The notes: generated by a model not told the origin, from the letters alone. Numbered from the stretch's first letter, positions 34,983-44,159 are shown. The stretch is DNA of 64,000 nt from Geomonas diazotrophica (GCF_018919385.1 NZ_JAHLMF010000003.1:62001-126000); one strand, 5' to 3'. Translations and numbers: made by a program.

Positions 34983-36026
34983 TCAAGCCACCATGCGACG
35001 CCGAAACCAAAACGCCACGTTCACCAGAGCGATCATCACCGGCACTTCCACCAACGGTCCGATCACCGCGGCGAATGCCGCACCGGAATTGAGGCCGAAC
35101 ACCGCCACGGCGACGGCGATGGCCAGTTCGAAGTTGTTGCTGGCGGCCGTGAAGGCAAGCGTAGTGGTCTGGGCGTAGTCGGCACCGAGCTTCTTCCCGA
35201 GGTAGAACGAGACCAGGAACATCACCACGAAGTAGATCAGCAGGGGGATGGCGATCCTGACCACGTCGAGAGGGAGCTGCACGATGAGGCTTCCTTTCAG
35301 GCTGAACATGACCACGATGGTGAAAAGGAGCGCGACCAGGGTGATAGGGCCGATGCGGGGGACGACTTCGCGGTGGTAGCGCTCCACCCCCAGCGCCTTC
35401 ACGCCGATCAGCCTGGTGATGGCGCCGGCGATGCAGGGGATGCCCAGGTAGATGAAGACGCTCTCCGCGATCTGTTTGATGCTGACCTCGACGGCGCTGC
35501 CGGCAAGACCGAAGTAGGGTGGCAGGACGGTAATGAAAAACCAGGCATAGACGCTGTAAAAGAGGACCTGGAAGATGCTGTTGAACGCCACCAGTCCGGC
35601 CGCGTACTCCGTGTTCCCCTTGGCGAGCTCGTTCCAAACGATCACCATGGCGATGCAGCGCGCCAGGCCGATCATGATGAGACCCACCAGGTACTCCGGC
35701 TTGTCCGGGAGGAAGATGACGGCGAGCGCGAACATCAGTACCGGTCCGATCACCCAGTTCTGTACCAGGGAGAGGCCGAGCACCTTCTTGTTCCTGAACA
35801 CCTCGGGCATCTCCTCGTAGCGGACCTTGGCGAACGGCGGGTACATCATCAGGATGAGGCCGCAGGCGATCGGGATGTTGGTGGTGCCGACCTGGAAGCG
35901 GTTGATGAAGGACTCCACCCCCGGGACCAGGTAGCCGACGGCCACGCCCGCCGCCATGGCAGCGAAGATCCAAAGGGTAAGCCAGCGGTCCAGGAAGGAA
36001 AGTCTGCGGGAAAGATGTTCGCTCAC
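34983..36026 (-). CDS. acr3: Arsenite efflux permease Acr3
   Basis: 347 residues with about ten membrane helices. It belongs to the ACR3 branch (not ArsB): it carries the diagnostic motif [17 protein letters not shown] with the essential cysteine, and [20 protein letters not shown] in helix nine. It pumps As(III) out of the cell using the proton gradient. Its start overlaps the end of arsC by four bases, so product and transporter are made together: arsenate is reduced, then arsenite exported. No ArsR-type repressor gene is adjacent. The neighbouring genes are phosphate-related, which fits arsenate as a phosphate mimic. Confidence 0.95.
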   Translation of the reverse strand: MSEHLSRRLSFLDRWLTLWIFAAMAAGVAVGYLVPGVESFINRFQVGTTNIPIACGLILMMYPPFAKVRYEEMPEVFRNKKVLGLSLVQNWVIGPVLMFALAVIFLPDKPEYLVGLIMIGLARCIAMVIVWNELAKGNTEYAAGLVAFNSIFQVLFYSVYAWFFITVLPPYFGLAGSAVEVSIKQIAESVFIYLGIPCIAGAITRLIGVKALGVERYHREVVPRIGPITLVALLFTIVVMFSLKGSLIVQLPLDVVRIAIPLLIYFVVMFLVSFYLGKKLGADYAQTTTLAFTAASNNFELAIAVAVAVFGLNSGAAFAAVIGPLVEVPVMIALVNVAFWFRRRMVA

Positions 36027-36442
36027 TTGCAGCCTCCGAAGTGCTCAATAATCCAGGATTTGATCTCGTCGCGCACGCGGCGGAACTCCGGCAGGACTTC
36101 CTCTTCAGTGCCGACGCAGCGCGAGGGATCGTCAAAGCCGCGGTGGCTGCGCTCGGTGCCGCCGATGTAAAGGGGACATTTTTCGTTGGCGTCTCCGCAC
36201 AAGGTCACCACGTAGTCGAAGCTCTCGCCGTCGAACTCGTCGAGGGTCTTGGACCGGTGTCCGGAGATGTCGATCCCTATCTCGGCAAGCACCTTGACCG
36301 CCAAGGGGTTGACGCGGGTCGCCTCGGTACCGGCCGAGTAGGCCTCGAACCCGCCGCCGAGGCAGTGGTTCGCCAGCCCCTCTGCCATCTGGGATCGGCA
36401 GGAGTTGTGGGTGCAGAGGAAAAGGATCTTTTTTTTGGCCAT
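36023..36442 (-). CDS. arsC: Arsenate reductase (thioredoxin-coupled, LMW-PTP type)
   Basis: 139 residues, the normal size. The P-loop is [15 protein letters not shown] with catalytic Cys10 and Cys15. The relay cysteines are Cys82 and Cys89 in [11 protein letters not shown], as in Staphylococcus/Bacillus ArsC, so it should be recycled by thioredoxin. It converts arsenate to arsenite for the permease encoded right behind it. It is 89 bases downstream of phoB on the same strand. Confidence 0.95.
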   Translation of the reverse strand: MAKKKILFLCTHNSCRSQMAEGLANHCLGGGFEAYSAGTEATRVNPLAVKVLAEIGIDISGHRSKTLDEFDGESFDYVVTLCGDANEKCPLYIGGTERSHRGFDDPSRCVGTEEEVLPEFRRVRDEIKSWIIEHFGGCK

Positions 36443-36531
36443 GGTTGCCTTTCCAACAGGTTTTGAGGTATCTGTGAAGCCATTTTTTTAGCGCCAAACC
36501 GGAATATAGTCAACACCAGATGCAGAGTCCT

Positions 36532-37218
36532 TTAATCCTGGTGTATTTCCAGCTTGTATCCAAAGCCGCGCACCGTCTTTATCAGATCTCCGGCTGCTCC
36601 CATCTTGGTGCGCAGGCGCGTTATGTGGGTGTCCACCGTTCTGCTGTCGTCGACGAAGTGGTAGCCCCATACGTCGCGTAACAGCGACTCCCGGCTCTGC
36701 ACCCTGCCGATCCGCCGCGCCAGCGTCTGCAGGAGTTTGAACTCGGTTCCGGTGAAGGCGACCTCCCGGCCATTGACCGTCACCTGGTGACGCTCGACGT
36801 CGATGCTGAGCGGTCCGAGCTTCAGCGTTGACCGTGGCTCCGTTTCCCTGCGGCTGCGCCTGATCACCGCCTTTACGCGCAGCATAAGCTCCCGCGTAGA
36901 GAACGGCTTGACGACGTAGTCGTCCGCTCCCACCTCGAACCCGACCACCTTGTCGATCTCCTCTCCCTTGGCGGTAAGCATGATGACGGGAGTCTCGCAG
37001 GTTCTTTCCGACCTCTTGATGTTTTTGCAGACCTCCGTCCCTGGCATGCCGGGTATCATCAGATCCAGCAGGACGAGGTCGGGTTGGCAGTGGATGGCAC
37101 TTGCGAGACCCTCGGCGCCGTCGTAGCTCACCTGGGTCTTGAAACCCTCTCTTTCCAGGTTGAAGGCAAGCAGGTCCGCGAGGTCCCGCTCATCCTCGAT
37201 GATCAGTATCTTCTGCAT
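36532..37218 (-). CDS. phoB: PhoB-type response regulator
   Basis: 228 residues. I start at 37218 (AGAGGAAG upstream) rather than at 37236. The receiver domain has the acidic pocket EDE (8-10), the phospho-acceptor Asp52 in LVLLDLMIPG, Thr in VIMLTAKG, and Lys. A winged-helix DNA-binding domain of OmpR/PhoB type follows (about 130-228; VAFTGTEFKLLQTLARRIGR...VWGYHFVDDSRTVDTHITRLR). A phosphate role is supported by the adjacent pstS. No phoR histidine kinase lies in the window, so its partner is elsewhere. It could also control the arsenic genes behind it. Confidence 0.88.
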   Translation of the reverse strand: MQKILIIEDERDLADLLAFNLEREGFKTQVSYDGAEGLASAIHCQPDLVLLDLMIPGMPGTEVCKNIKRSERTCETPVIMLTAKGEEIDKVVGFEVGADDYVVKPFSTRELMLRVKAVIRRSRRETEPRSTLKLGPLSIDVERHQVTVNGREVAFTGTEFKLLQTLARRIGRVQSRESLLRDVWGYHFVDDSRTVDTHITRLRTKMGAAGDLIKTVRGFGYKLEIHQD

Positions 37219-37246
37219 GGCACTTCCTCTGTTCACATTAGCCGCA

Positions 37247-37272
37247 GCGCCCCACCTTCAGGCAGGGCGCTC
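37247..37272. terminator. Hairpin between pstS and phoB
   Basis: AGCGCCC / GGGCGCT form a 7-bp stem with a 12-base loop. There is no T-run; it may stabilise the pstS message or reduce expression of phoB relative to pstS. Confidence 0.4.
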
Positions 37273-37295
37273 CGTTCAGCACTCGATCTTGTGGT

Positions 37296-38348
37296 CTACT
37301 GTGCCACGTTGATGCTCTTGATGGTCTTCTCGACCTGGCTGGACCAGGTGTCGGGGAGCGGGGTGTAGTGCAGCGTGGATGTCATTTTCTCGGCCTTTTT
37401 CAACTGCCAGGTGAGGAAATCGACCAGTTTCCTCCCTTTGACCGGGTCCTTCTGGTCGCGGTACACCAAAAGCCAGGTGAGCCCGACGATGGGATAGGCG
37501 TCCTTGCCGGGCTGGTTCACCAGCGACAGGCGGTAGTCCGGTTCGGCGCCAACCTTCACCTTGACGCCCTTCATCCCCTGCACGGCGGCCGCCCTGGTGG
37601 AAAGCATGGTCGGCTTGACGAACCTGCCGGCCCTGTTCCTGAGAGCGGCTGTGTCCAGGTCGTTTTCCAACGCGTAGGCGATCTCCACGTAGCCGATACT
37701 GTACGGGACCTCCCTGATCTTCTTGACCAACGCGCTGCTCCCTTTCGCCCCTGTTCCCGCCGGCCAGGCGACGGACGTTCCCCTGCCGACCGTGCTCGCC
37801 CAGGATGGGTCCACCGAGCTCAGGTAGTCGGAGAATATGCTGGTGGTCCCGCTTGCGTCGGAGCGATGCACCACGATGATCTCTTTGCCTGGCAGCCTGA
37901 GCTGTCGGTTCTCCCTGGCGATAAGAGGGTCGTTCCACCTGGTGATCCTGCCCAGGTAGATCCCCGCGAGGGCGTGCGGCGTCAGCTTGAGCCCGGTGGC
38001 GACGCCGGGGATGTAGTAGGTGACGGCGACGGCGCCCATGACAGTTGGGATGTGCAGCAACTGGCCAGGTGCATCCTTCAGTTCCTGGTCCGAGAGAAAC
38101 TTGTCCGAGGCGCCGAAGTCGACCTCGCGGGCGAGGATCTTTCTGATCCCCTCGCCGCTCCCCTGTGCCTCGTAGCTGAAACTGACGCCCGGGTCTTCGG
38201 CCTGGTAGTCCCTGAACCACTTGCTGTAGAGGGGGTGCGGGAAGGTTGCGCCGGCACCGGTGAGCGTCGTTTCCGCCTGGGCAGAACCGGATAGCGCCGA
38301 GAAGGTCAGGGCAACGACGAGGATGCCCTCAAGCATTCTTTTCAACAT
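37296..38348 (-). CDS. pstS: Phosphate-binding protein PstS
   Basis: 350 residues with a signal peptide ending GSAQAE (about 26). PstS family signatures are TLTGAGATFPHPLYSKWFRD (first phosphate loop), SGEGIRKILAREVDFGASDK, and VVHRSDASGTTSIFSDYLS (second phosphate loop with Arg, Asp and Ser/Thr contacts). It binds phosphate in the periplasm for the PstCAB transporter, which is not encoded here. AAGGAGACAG precedes the start. The gene order pstS-phoB-arsC-acr3 on one strand links phosphate uptake and arsenic defence. Confidence 0.95.
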   Translation of the reverse strand: MLKRMLEGILVVALTFSALSGSAQAETTLTGAGATFPHPLYSKWFRDYQAEDPGVSFSYEAQGSGEGIRKILAREVDFGASDKFLSDQELKDAPGQLLHIPTVMGAVAVTYYIPGVATGLKLTPHALAGIYLGRITRWNDPLIARENRQLRLPGKEIIVVHRSDASGTTSIFSDYLSSVDPSWASTVGRGTSVAWPAGTGAKGSSALVKKIREVPYSIGYVEIAYALENDLDTAALRNRAGRFVKPTMLSTRAAAVQGMKGVKVKVGAEPDYRLSLVNQPGKDAYPIVGLTWLLVYRDQKDPVKGRKLVDFLTWQLKKAEKMTSTLHYTPLPDTWSSQVEKTIKSINVAQ

Positions 38349-38402
38349 GTTCTGCTGTCTCCTTGATGTTTCGCGTCATATCGACCCTGTTCAGTATCAT
38401 GG

Positions 38403-38600
38403 TTAGCAGCCGAGCCCGGCCTGCCTTTGTGGTGCGCCCCTCCTTGTCGGTCTCTCATGCCCGTACGTCGCAAAGCTTTTGTGGCACGCGGCACAGCACA
38501 CTTCATTCTCCCTGGCTCTCACCCAAGGGGTCACGTTCTTGGTGTCGCACCAGTCGCAGTACCAGATATAGCTGTCTCCTACCGCCATGAGCTCCATCAT
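38403..38600 (-). CDS. Small zinc-ribbon protein (65 aa)
   Basis: AAAAGGAG precedes the ATG at 38600. It contains YCDWCDTKN and, 17 residues later, CCAACHKSF: two CxxC knuckles that make a one-zinc ribbon. The C-terminus is basic (PTRRGAPQRQAGLGC). It lies 54 bases upstream of pstS on the same strand. The function is unknown; zinc ribbons of this size act in protein or nucleic-acid contacts. Confidence 0.65.
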   Translation of the reverse strand: MMELMAVGDSYIWYCDWCDTKNVTPWVRARENEVCCAACHKSFATYGHERPTRRGAPQRQAGLGC

Positions 38601-38649
38601 CGATCTCCTTTTCTTTCTCTCTTTTTTGGTGCCCAGGGTAGCGCGCTCA

Positions 38650-38667
38650 TGTTGCAGTCGTGTTGCA
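38650..38667 (-). promoter_or_regulatory. Candidate PhoB box (tandem TGCAACA repeat)
   Basis: On the minus strand two 7-base repeats TGCAACA are separated by four bases (11-base period), the spacing used by PhoB boxes. It lies 50 bases upstream of the zinc-ribbon/pstS/phoB genes. The bases differ from the enterobacterial consensus, so this rests on spacing and context. Confidence 0.35.
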
Positions 38668-38935
38668 ATCAGGTGAAATGAAAACGAAGAATGGGTGTTC
38701 TGCCGGTGCTGTTTCGCATGTTGATAAAGTGGCCGGCACTGTGGATTCGTTTCCGCGATGTAACATGACTGCCTCGGGACAACCGTCGCCCGGATGGGGG
38801 GCGTGACCTGTAACAGGTTGGAATCATGAGCCGCAGGAGAAGAGGGGGGCGAACTGTCGGCGGTGGGCAAGGATCGGCCGTTTTAAATTGTGACAATGCG
38901 GCCCGCGTGGATAACCCAAGCGGCGCGCCTGGCGA

Positions 38936-38964
38936 TTGACAGGGAATTTCCCTTTGGGGATAAT
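38936..38964 (+). promoter_or_regulatory. Sigma70 promoter with palindromic spacer
   Basis: TTGACA (38936-38941), a 17-base spacer and GATAAT (38959-38964). The spacer contains the palindrome GGGAATTTCCC (38942-38952), a likely operator. The gene at 39018 starts about 50 bases downstream. The rest of the 38.6-39.0 kb gap shows no gene. Confidence 0.7.
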
Positions 38965-39017
38965 TCGTAAACCGGCCGAAGCGGACGGGGACGTTTTCAG
39001 AGCAGTGGGAGGATGCC

Positions 39018-39413
39018 ATGCGCGAACGTGACTACTACGATTACGATGAAGAAGATCCCTGGGAAGGGGTGCGACTCTCAAAGGTAGCGATCCGGGCGCG
39101 GGCGACTCTCATCTTTTATACCGCGCTGGTTAGTGCGCCCTACGTCGCCCTTGTGGCACTGGGAGGTTACCTCAGCGGCCTGATGTCCCACGAGGTACTG
39201 GGAGTCACCTGTTACAACGCCATGATTTCAATCATCTTCTTCTTCGACACCCTGAGAAACGCGGCGCACGACTGCTTCGAGAGGGCCCAGGCGGAGGGGT
39301 TGGTGACCTGCAGGGAAGGTATCCCGATCATCGACCCGAGCTACCCGCACCGTCGCCTGGCCAGGCTCGCCTTCGCCATCCGTGGGCGCGTGGTGCGCGT
39401 AGTGCAGAAGTGA
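39018..39413 (+). CDS. Two-helix membrane protein (131 aa)
   Basis: Starts after GGGAGG. The N-terminus is extremely acidic and aromatic (RERDYYDYDEEDPWEG). Two hydrophobic helices follow (about 30-55, TLIFYTALVSAPYVALVALG; about 60-80, VTCYNAMISIIFFFDTLRNA), then a soluble C-terminal tail rich in Arg. I do not recognise the family. It is driven by the strong promoter at 38936 and ended by the terminator at 39440. Confidence 0.65.
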   Translation: MRERDYYDYDEEDPWEGVRLSKVAIRARATLIFYTALVSAPYVALVALGGYLSGLMSHEVLGVTCYNAMISIIFFFDTLRNAAHDCFERAQAEGLVTCREGIPIIDPSYPHRRLARLAFAIRGRVVRVVQK

Positions 39414-39439
39414 TCGAGAGGAGGGGAGTACGGAAACAC

Positions 39440-39470
39440 AAAAAGGCCGGTCGTAGAGACTGGCCTTTTT
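39440..39470. terminator. Bidirectional terminator
   Basis: AAAAAGGCC / GGCCTTTTT with an inner GTC/GAC pair lies between the convergent genes at 39018 and 39492 and can serve both. Confidence 0.85.
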
Positions 39471-39491
39471 GATTTGGGGACGGCGACAAGA

Positions 39492-39629
39492 TTATTTACC
39501 CGAGGACTTCTCGATCTCCCTTCCTCCGCTTTGCAGGTCTTCGCCAACCCCCTTGACGGTGTGGCAGCCAGCGAGGATCCCGATGCAGGTCAGAGCAAGG
39601 AAAGCAACAGCAGCAATTTTGCGTTTCAT
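39492..39629 (-). CDS. Entericidin-like lipoprotein (45 aa)
   Basis: A short gene read on the minus strand. It starts MKRKIAAVAFLALTCIG, then ILAGCHTVKGVGEDLQSGG, ending EIEKSSGK. The lipobox LAGC (Cys22) and the GCxTVKGxGxDxxxxGxxIE signature identify the entericidin (EcnA/EcnB) family, small membrane lipoproteins. AAAGGAG lies eight bases upstream of the ATG at 39629. Family members act as a toxin/antidote pair in Enterobacteria; elsewhere the role is unclear. Confidence 0.85.
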   Translation of the reverse strand: MKRKIAAVAFLALTCIGILAGCHTVKGVGEDLQSGGREIEKSSGK

Positions 39630-39879
39630 GGTCATTCTCCTTTTTTGGGTTGCCCAGCGATCTCGGACGTTTGCTGGTTTCCGTTAATGTTGCATGATAC
39701 CCGATGCTGGAGGATTTAGCAAAGGAGCGGGCGCGGGATGTCGCGAGCGCGTAACTCGCCGCCGCATTTTTCCTTGCGATCCCAAGACCTTAGCTTGCCG
39801 TAGTCGCGGTTATCTTTAATAGGTGCCAGTTAAGCCCATGAAGACGGCAGTCAAGTGCGAGGCGGTGGCAGTCAAGCTC

Positions 39880-40060
39880 CTTGGAGACGCCTTCCGGACT
39901 TATGGCAGGCTGCATTTAAAAAAACGAGGTCGTAGTTAAGAAAAGTGAGACCGTTGTTAAGAAAAAGTAGGTCGTGTTTAATTTAAACATGGTCGTAGTT
40001 AATTGAAATGCACCAGCTCATTAATTACAGCTCCGTTTTTCAGGCCTGAAAAGGGTGGGA
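39880..40060. repeat. Degenerate A/T-rich repeat array in a gene-poor gap
   Basis: Between 39630 and 40459 (830 bases) I see no gene. Within it, a motif like GGTCGTAGTTAA, preceded by an A-rich run, recurs with changes at about 39928, 39948, 39971 and 39991, some 20-23 bases apart, with further GTTAA/ATTAA copies nearby. Beyond it (about 40195-40265) are two copies of an ACCCCTACATTAG / ACCCTTCCATTAG type. No palindromic repeat with unique spacers is present, so this is not a CRISPR. Confidence 0.4.
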
Positions 40061-40345
40061 CTTGACCAGGTGAAGACGTGCTTGCGGGAAAATGGGGGGT
40101 GAATAAGCGGAAGAGGGGGGCTTCGATTTAAAAAAAGGCGTGCATGGCATGAGTGAGCCCTCGCTTTTGGTTTTTGCAGACCTTCTTTTGTTTAAATACA
40201 CCCCTACATTAGAAAAAGCATGCCCGCTTTATTTTAAAGCGACCCTTCCATTAGTAAATGCAGCTCTGGTGTTGCTTAGGGGGGGTGCGAAGAGGGGGAA
40301 GACGCGTGGGCCTGTTTAGCTGAGGGGCGAGCCACCAATAGGAAA

Positions 40346-40392
40346 ACCCCGGTGGAGGCCAAAGCTCATGAGGAGAGGCGATCCGCCGGGGT
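40346..40392. other. GC-rich hairpin in intergenic region
   Basis: ACCCCGG-T-GGA / TCC-G-CCGGGGT can form a stem of about ten pairs around a 25-base loop. It has no T-run and is not recognised as a known regulatory RNA. Confidence 0.3.
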
Positions 40393-40459
40393 ACTTTGAG
40401 GTTTGAAGGGCGGTGAAAAGGTTGTGAGGGAAGAGACGACCGCTGAAACCGATTGCCTC

Positions 40460-40837
40460 TTAGGACGGAACCGCCTTCGGGGTCCTGCGGGCTTTCTTCC
40501 TGGTCTTATAGATGACGACGCCAGAATTTAACAGCGGCTTCATATCGCTTTCGTCGGCCAACACCGACAGGTACCGCATTATTTTGTGGATGCGCCCGTC
40601 AAGGTCCTGCCGTGCGGACTTCCGGGCCGCTATGTGCACCCGGTTTCCGGTGCGCCCCCCCTCGAACATTTCCTTGAACCAGTCGGCGCATTTCTGCAGA
40701 GTGCTCTGCGAGCCGAGTTTGTCTTCCCGCCAGCCGTTCTTGAAGATGTCCAGGGTGAACAGGACCGCGAAGAAGATGTTGATGTTCGCCAGGTACGCCG
40801 CATCGGGGCCGCTTGATTTGAACTTGAGCTCGTCCAT
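40460..40837 (-). CDS. Hypothetical cytosolic protein (125 aa)
   Basis: A mixed charged protein, MDELKFKSSGPDAAYLANIN onwards, with one moderately hydrophobic stretch (INIFFAVLFTLDIF, about 19-32). The C-terminus is basic (KTRKKARRTPKAVPS). The start has a purine-rich GGAGGTAAG eight bases upstream. No family is recognised. The region 40838-41125 behind it has no gene that I can support. Confidence 0.55.
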   Translation of the reverse strand: MDELKFKSSGPDAAYLANINIFFAVLFTLDIFKNGWREDKLGSQSTLQKCADWFKEMFEGGRTGNRVHIAARKSARQDLDGRIHKIMRYLSVLADESDMKPLLNSGVVIYKTRKKARRTPKAVPS

Positions 40838-41125
40838 GACTTACCTCCGTATGTTGGTGTTGTTGCCCTTCAACCCGGAGGCTTTTCAGCCAGTGTGCCA
40901 AGTCGTTCAAATTTGCAAAGTGAACTATCATGTGCGCGCTCTAACTCATATTTTGTTTTTCTACCCCGCTCCACTTGAAAACTGATTTCACCCTCTCCTG
41001 TACTTCGTCCGCACACCTCTCCACCGGAATGCACGGCAACCGCCTTTAAATATTGGTAGTTGCTAATTTTGAACAGGCGCTCAAAACTTGAACGCACCGT
41101 GAGGGGGGCTGCGGTGCGGCGCAGC

Positions 41126-41175
41126 AAAAAAGCCGGGCCCAAGCAATGCATCTGCGCAATGCCCGGGCCCGGCTT
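41126..41175 (-). terminator. Long terminator for the small envelope genes
   Basis: An 11-bp stem AAGCCGGGCCC / GGGCCCGGCTT has an A-run on its plus-strand left (41126-41131), which is a T-run for minus-strand transcripts. It ends the transcript from 41964 and 41485. Confidence 0.8.
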
Positions 41176-41239
41176 GGTACGGATCTATTTTATTTTGTTG
41201 TATGCATGCGGCAACATGGCTTGAGCCGCATCAGCCGCC

Positions 41240-41485
41240 TCAGCGACGCTGGTAATGACGCCCGGCGCCGGGGTCGCCAAGGATGTAGCCGGTCAGCGCG
41301 CCGGCCGCGCCCCCAAGTATCGCTCCTACTGCAGGGCTCCCGCCGGAAAGTCCACCGATCAAGGCCCCGCCGCCGGCGCCTATCGCGCCTCCGCTAAGCG
41401 TGCTTTGTTGCTGGCGCGACATCCCCACACATCCAAAGCTTAGCGCTGCCAGCAGCACGACTGCCAGATATCTTAAAGCTCTCAT
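41240..41485 (-). CDS. Glycine-zipper lipoprotein
   Basis: 81 residues. MRALRYLAVVLLAALSFGCV is a lipoprotein signal with Cys19. The mature part is a glycine zipper (SGGAIGAGGGALIGGLSGGS, AVGAILGGAAGALTGYILG), as in OsmB- or Rick_17kDa-like outer-membrane lipoproteins. The C-terminus is basic. It lies 20 bases downstream of the gene at 41506, probably in one transcript. Confidence 0.85.
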   Translation of the reverse strand: MRALRYLAVVLLAALSFGCVGMSRQQQSTLSGGAIGAGGGALIGGLSGGSPAVGAILGGAAGALTGYILGDPGAGRHYQRR

Positions 41486-41505
41486 GCGCTGCCTCCTTGC
41501 CAGGC

Positions 41506-41964
41506 CTACGGTCCGCCTGGACCGGCGAAGGGCCGGTCGGCGATGCCTAATTTCAACTTCGGTTTGACGATCTGCGTCCAGATCACCCGCATGACCGGGA
41601 TGTCACGATCGTCGGGATTGTTGCGATAGTAGCTGTCGATGTCCTGAATGATGGTTTCCATCGGGACTCCGCGAAGTCCTTCGGCCAGCTTTGCTACGAA
41701 TCCCTGCCTTTTCAGCTCGGGGTGGCGTTGTATAACATTTTCCTCGATGGTCACCACGTGTCCGATCCCCCAGATGAAGGTGATCTTTGCGTCAGGCTGA
41801 AGGGCTTGCCACGTTTCACCGGTGAGCACAGGCATCTCCTTCAACTCCTTGGTGAGGTCGCCCGTTGGGTTGTCGTCAGCCGCAAGCGCGGGTCTCATGC
41901 CGGAAAGACTTGCGACGACCGATAGGACACAGCAAAAACGAAGTAATGTCTTAGCTAAGTTCAT
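41506..41964 (-). CDS. Exported hypothetical protein (152 aa)
   Basis: The signal peptide ends MRPALAAD (about 29). The mature protein is helical, with LQPDAKITFIWGIGHVVTIE and VPMETIIQDIDSYYRNNPDD, and ends in a short Gly/Pro tail. Family not recognised. It is a likely periplasmic partner of the glycine-zipper lipoprotein that follows. Confidence 0.65.
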   Translation of the reverse strand: MNLAKTLLRFCCVLSVVASLSGMRPALAADDNPTGDLTKELKEMPVLTGETWQALQPDAKITFIWGIGHVVTIEENVIQRHPELKRQGFVAKLAEGLRGVPMETIIQDIDSYYRNNPDDRDIPVMRVIWTQIVKPKLKLGIADRPFAGPGGP

Positions 41965-42141
41965 GTCCCACCTCCACTCTCGTTGATGCGTTCCAAGGGT
42001 TCATTATATCAAAGCTGCACTTTGGTAATCACGGAAATAAACTCGGGTAATCGGCTATTCCTCTCACAAAGCCCTGTTTTATTGCATGTTGCGGTATATA
42101 CTTTCAAATACGGAAATGACCTCCATCCAAAGGAAAGCCCC

Positions 42142-44007
42142 ATGAAGCAACCATCCTGGCGCACGGTTGTCTACATAATTTCAATTTTCATGCTGTTTAA
42201 CATCTTTTACAGCTACATGCTGCGCGAAGCCGGACAGACAGCCCAGATCAGCTACAGCCGCTTCCGTGCCGAGCTGGCCGGCAATAACCTGAAGACGGTG
42301 AGCTTCAAGGGGACCGGCGTGCGCGGGGAATTCCTCCGCAAGATCAAAGTCGTGGAAATGGTGCAAGGTAAAGAGGTCGCTCGGGAGGTGGGCACGTTCA
42401 CGACGACGATGCCTGCTGTAGCTGATCCGGGGCTGCTTGGCGAGCTTGCCTCCCACAACGTGGAGATCAGTGCCGTTTCCACTGAGTCGTCGCTGCTCGT
42501 TACGTTTCTCGTCTCCATGCTGCCCTGGATACTCATCATCGGGGTCTGGGTGTATTTTTCCCGCAATGTCAGCAAGCAAATGGGGACGGGAGGGATGTTC
42601 GGCGGCTTCGCCAAGTCAGGGGCACGGATGTACGGCGTCGGGGAAAAGGTCGATGTCACGTTTGACGACGTCGCCGGCATGGAAAACAATAAGATCGAGT
42701 TGAAGGAGGTTGTTGATTACCTGAAAAATCCGGAGCAGTTCCGCCAGATTGGCGGAAAGGTACCCAAAGGGATCCTGCTGGTAGGCCCACCCGGTACCGG
42801 CAAGACTCTGCTGGCGCGGGCGGTGGCCGGCGAGGCGGGGGTCAATTTCTTCACCATTTCAGCCTCCCAGTTCATCGAGATGTTTGTCGGGGTCGGCGCG
42901 AGCCGGGTAAGGGACCTGTTCGCGAACGCCAAGAAAGGTGCGCCAAGTATCATCTTCATCGACGAGATCGATGCCGTGGGTCGCAGCCGCGGCACGGGCC
43001 TTGGGGGCGGACACGACGAGCGGGAGCAGACACTGAACCAGCTCCTCTCGGAGATGGACGGTTTTGACCGGCACGAGGAAGTGATCGTGCTGGCGGCCAC
43101 CAACCGTCCGGACGTGCTTGATCCTGCGCTGCTGCGCCCCGGCCGCTTCGACCGGCACGTGGTGATTGAGCGCCCCGACTGGCGGGACCGGGAAAAAATC
43201 CTCAAGGTACATGCGCGCAAGATCACGATGGCCGAGGGGGTCGACTTCTCAGTCATCGCCAAAGGGACCCCGGGGATGACCGGTGCAGATTTGGAAAACC
43301 TGGTGAACGAAGCGGCGATCCTGGCCTCGCGGGAGAAGGCATCCGCCGTCACCATGGCGCATCTCGAGCAGGCCAAGGACAAGCTCCTGATGGGTGGTGA
43401 ACGGAAGATGGTGATAACCGAAAATGAGAAACGGATCACAGCCTACCACGAGTCGGGGCATACTCTGCTTGCCAAGCTCCTTCCGGGGACCGATCCAATT
43501 CACAAGGTCACCATAATACCTCACGGGGTCGCCTTGGGGGTCACCCAGCAGCTTCCGGAGGATGACCGCTATTATTACCCGCGAAGCTATCTGGAAAACC
43601 GCATTTGCGTGATTCTGGGGGGGAGAGCCGCCGAACGACTCGTCTTCGGTGAAGTCTCCACAGGTGCGCAGAATGACCTTAAGATGGTGACCGATCTTGC
43701 GGAAAAAATGGTTTGCCAGTGGGGGATGAGCGAGAAAATCGGGCCCGTGACCTTTACCCGTGGCGAAGAGCATCCCTTTTTGGGACGAAAGCTCGCAGAA
43801 GAGAAGGGCTTCTCGGAGGCGATGGCCTGGAAGATAGATCAGGAGATCACCGCGATCATCCGTCATAGCGAAGAGCTTGCCGACAGGGTTTTGTCTGAGA
43901 ACAGGCCAGGACTGGACGCCCTGGCGGCGGCTTTACAGGAAGAAGAAACGCTGGATGGGGCACGGGTTGACGAGATTTTGCAACGGATGGGCAGTAATAA
44001 CAGCTAG
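42142..44007 (+). CDS. ftsH: ATP-dependent zinc metalloprotease FtsH
   Basis: 621 residues from ATG 42142 (AAAGGAAAG upstream); the frame extends to 41983 without support. Order: TM1 (about 8-25), periplasmic domain, TM2 (about 117-137), AAA module with Walker A GPPGTGKT and Walker [13 protein letters not shown], second region of homology [20 protein letters not shown], then the M41 protease domain with HESGH (usually HEAGH) and the third zinc ligand Asp in [13 protein letters not shown]. It degrades misfolded membrane proteins and specific regulators. The protein is slightly divergent and could be a second FtsH copy. It lies just outside the left end of the island. Confidence 0.93.
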   Translation: MKQPSWRTVVYIISIFMLFNIFYSYMLREAGQTAQISYSRFRAELAGNNLKTVSFKGTGVRGEFLRKIKVVEMVQGKEVAREVGTFTTTMPAVADPGLLGELASHNVEISAVSTESSLLVTFLVSMLPWILIIGVWVYFSRNVSKQMGTGGMFGGFAKSGARMYGVGEKVDVTFDDVAGMENNKIELKEVVDYLKNPEQFRQIGGKVPKGILLVGPPGTGKTLLARAVAGEAGVNFFTISASQFIEMFVGVGASRVRDLFANAKKGAPSIIFIDEIDAVGRSRGTGLGGGHDEREQTLNQLLSEMDGFDRHEEVIVLAATNRPDVLDPALLRPGRFDRHVVIERPDWRDREKILKVHARKITMAEGVDFSVIAKGTPGMTGADLENLVNEAAILASREKASAVTMAHLEQAKDKLLMGGERKMVITENEKRITAYHESGHTLLAKLLPGTDPIHKVTIIPHGVALGVTQQLPEDDRYYYPRSYLENRICVILGGRAAERLVFGEVSTGAQNDLKMVTDLAEKMVCQWGMSEKIGPVTFTRGEEHPFLGRKLAEEKGFSEAMAWKIDQEITAIIRHSEELADRVLSENRPGLDALAAALQEEETLDGARVDEILQRMGSNNS

Positions 44008-44061
44008 AATGGGGCTGATTCCCAGGAAAAGACGGGAGGATGCGTACGCCTTGGAAACAAC

Positions 44062-44098
44062 AAAGGGGTTGCGGCTAAAAGCCGTAACCCCTTGTTTT
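44062..44098. terminator. Terminator after ftsH, duplicated at the island's other end
   Basis: AAGGGGTTGCGGCT / AGCCGTAACCCCTT with a 3-base loop and a T-run. A similar hairpin occurs at 62151-62190, just before the second copy of the attachment repeat. Confidence 0.8.
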
Positions 44099-44159
44099 AA
44101 TGGCGGAGAGATAGGGATTCGAACCCTAGGTACCTTTCGGTACACCTGATTTCGAGTCA
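44095..44159. repeat. Attachment site, left copy (65-bp direct repeat)
   Basis: Bases 44095-44159 are identical to 62187-62251, the 3' part of tRNA-Ser(CGA). After the repeat the two copies diverge at one base. The left copy lacks the 5' part of the tRNA, so it is the displaced end created by integration. Confidence 0.93.

Noticed and set aside
39880-40060. CRISPR array or integron attC array in the repeat-bearing gap
   Set aside because: Units are degenerate, about 20 bases with no unique spacers. Some GTTAAGC-like bases resemble attC cores, but there is no paired imperfect palindrome and no integron integrase.
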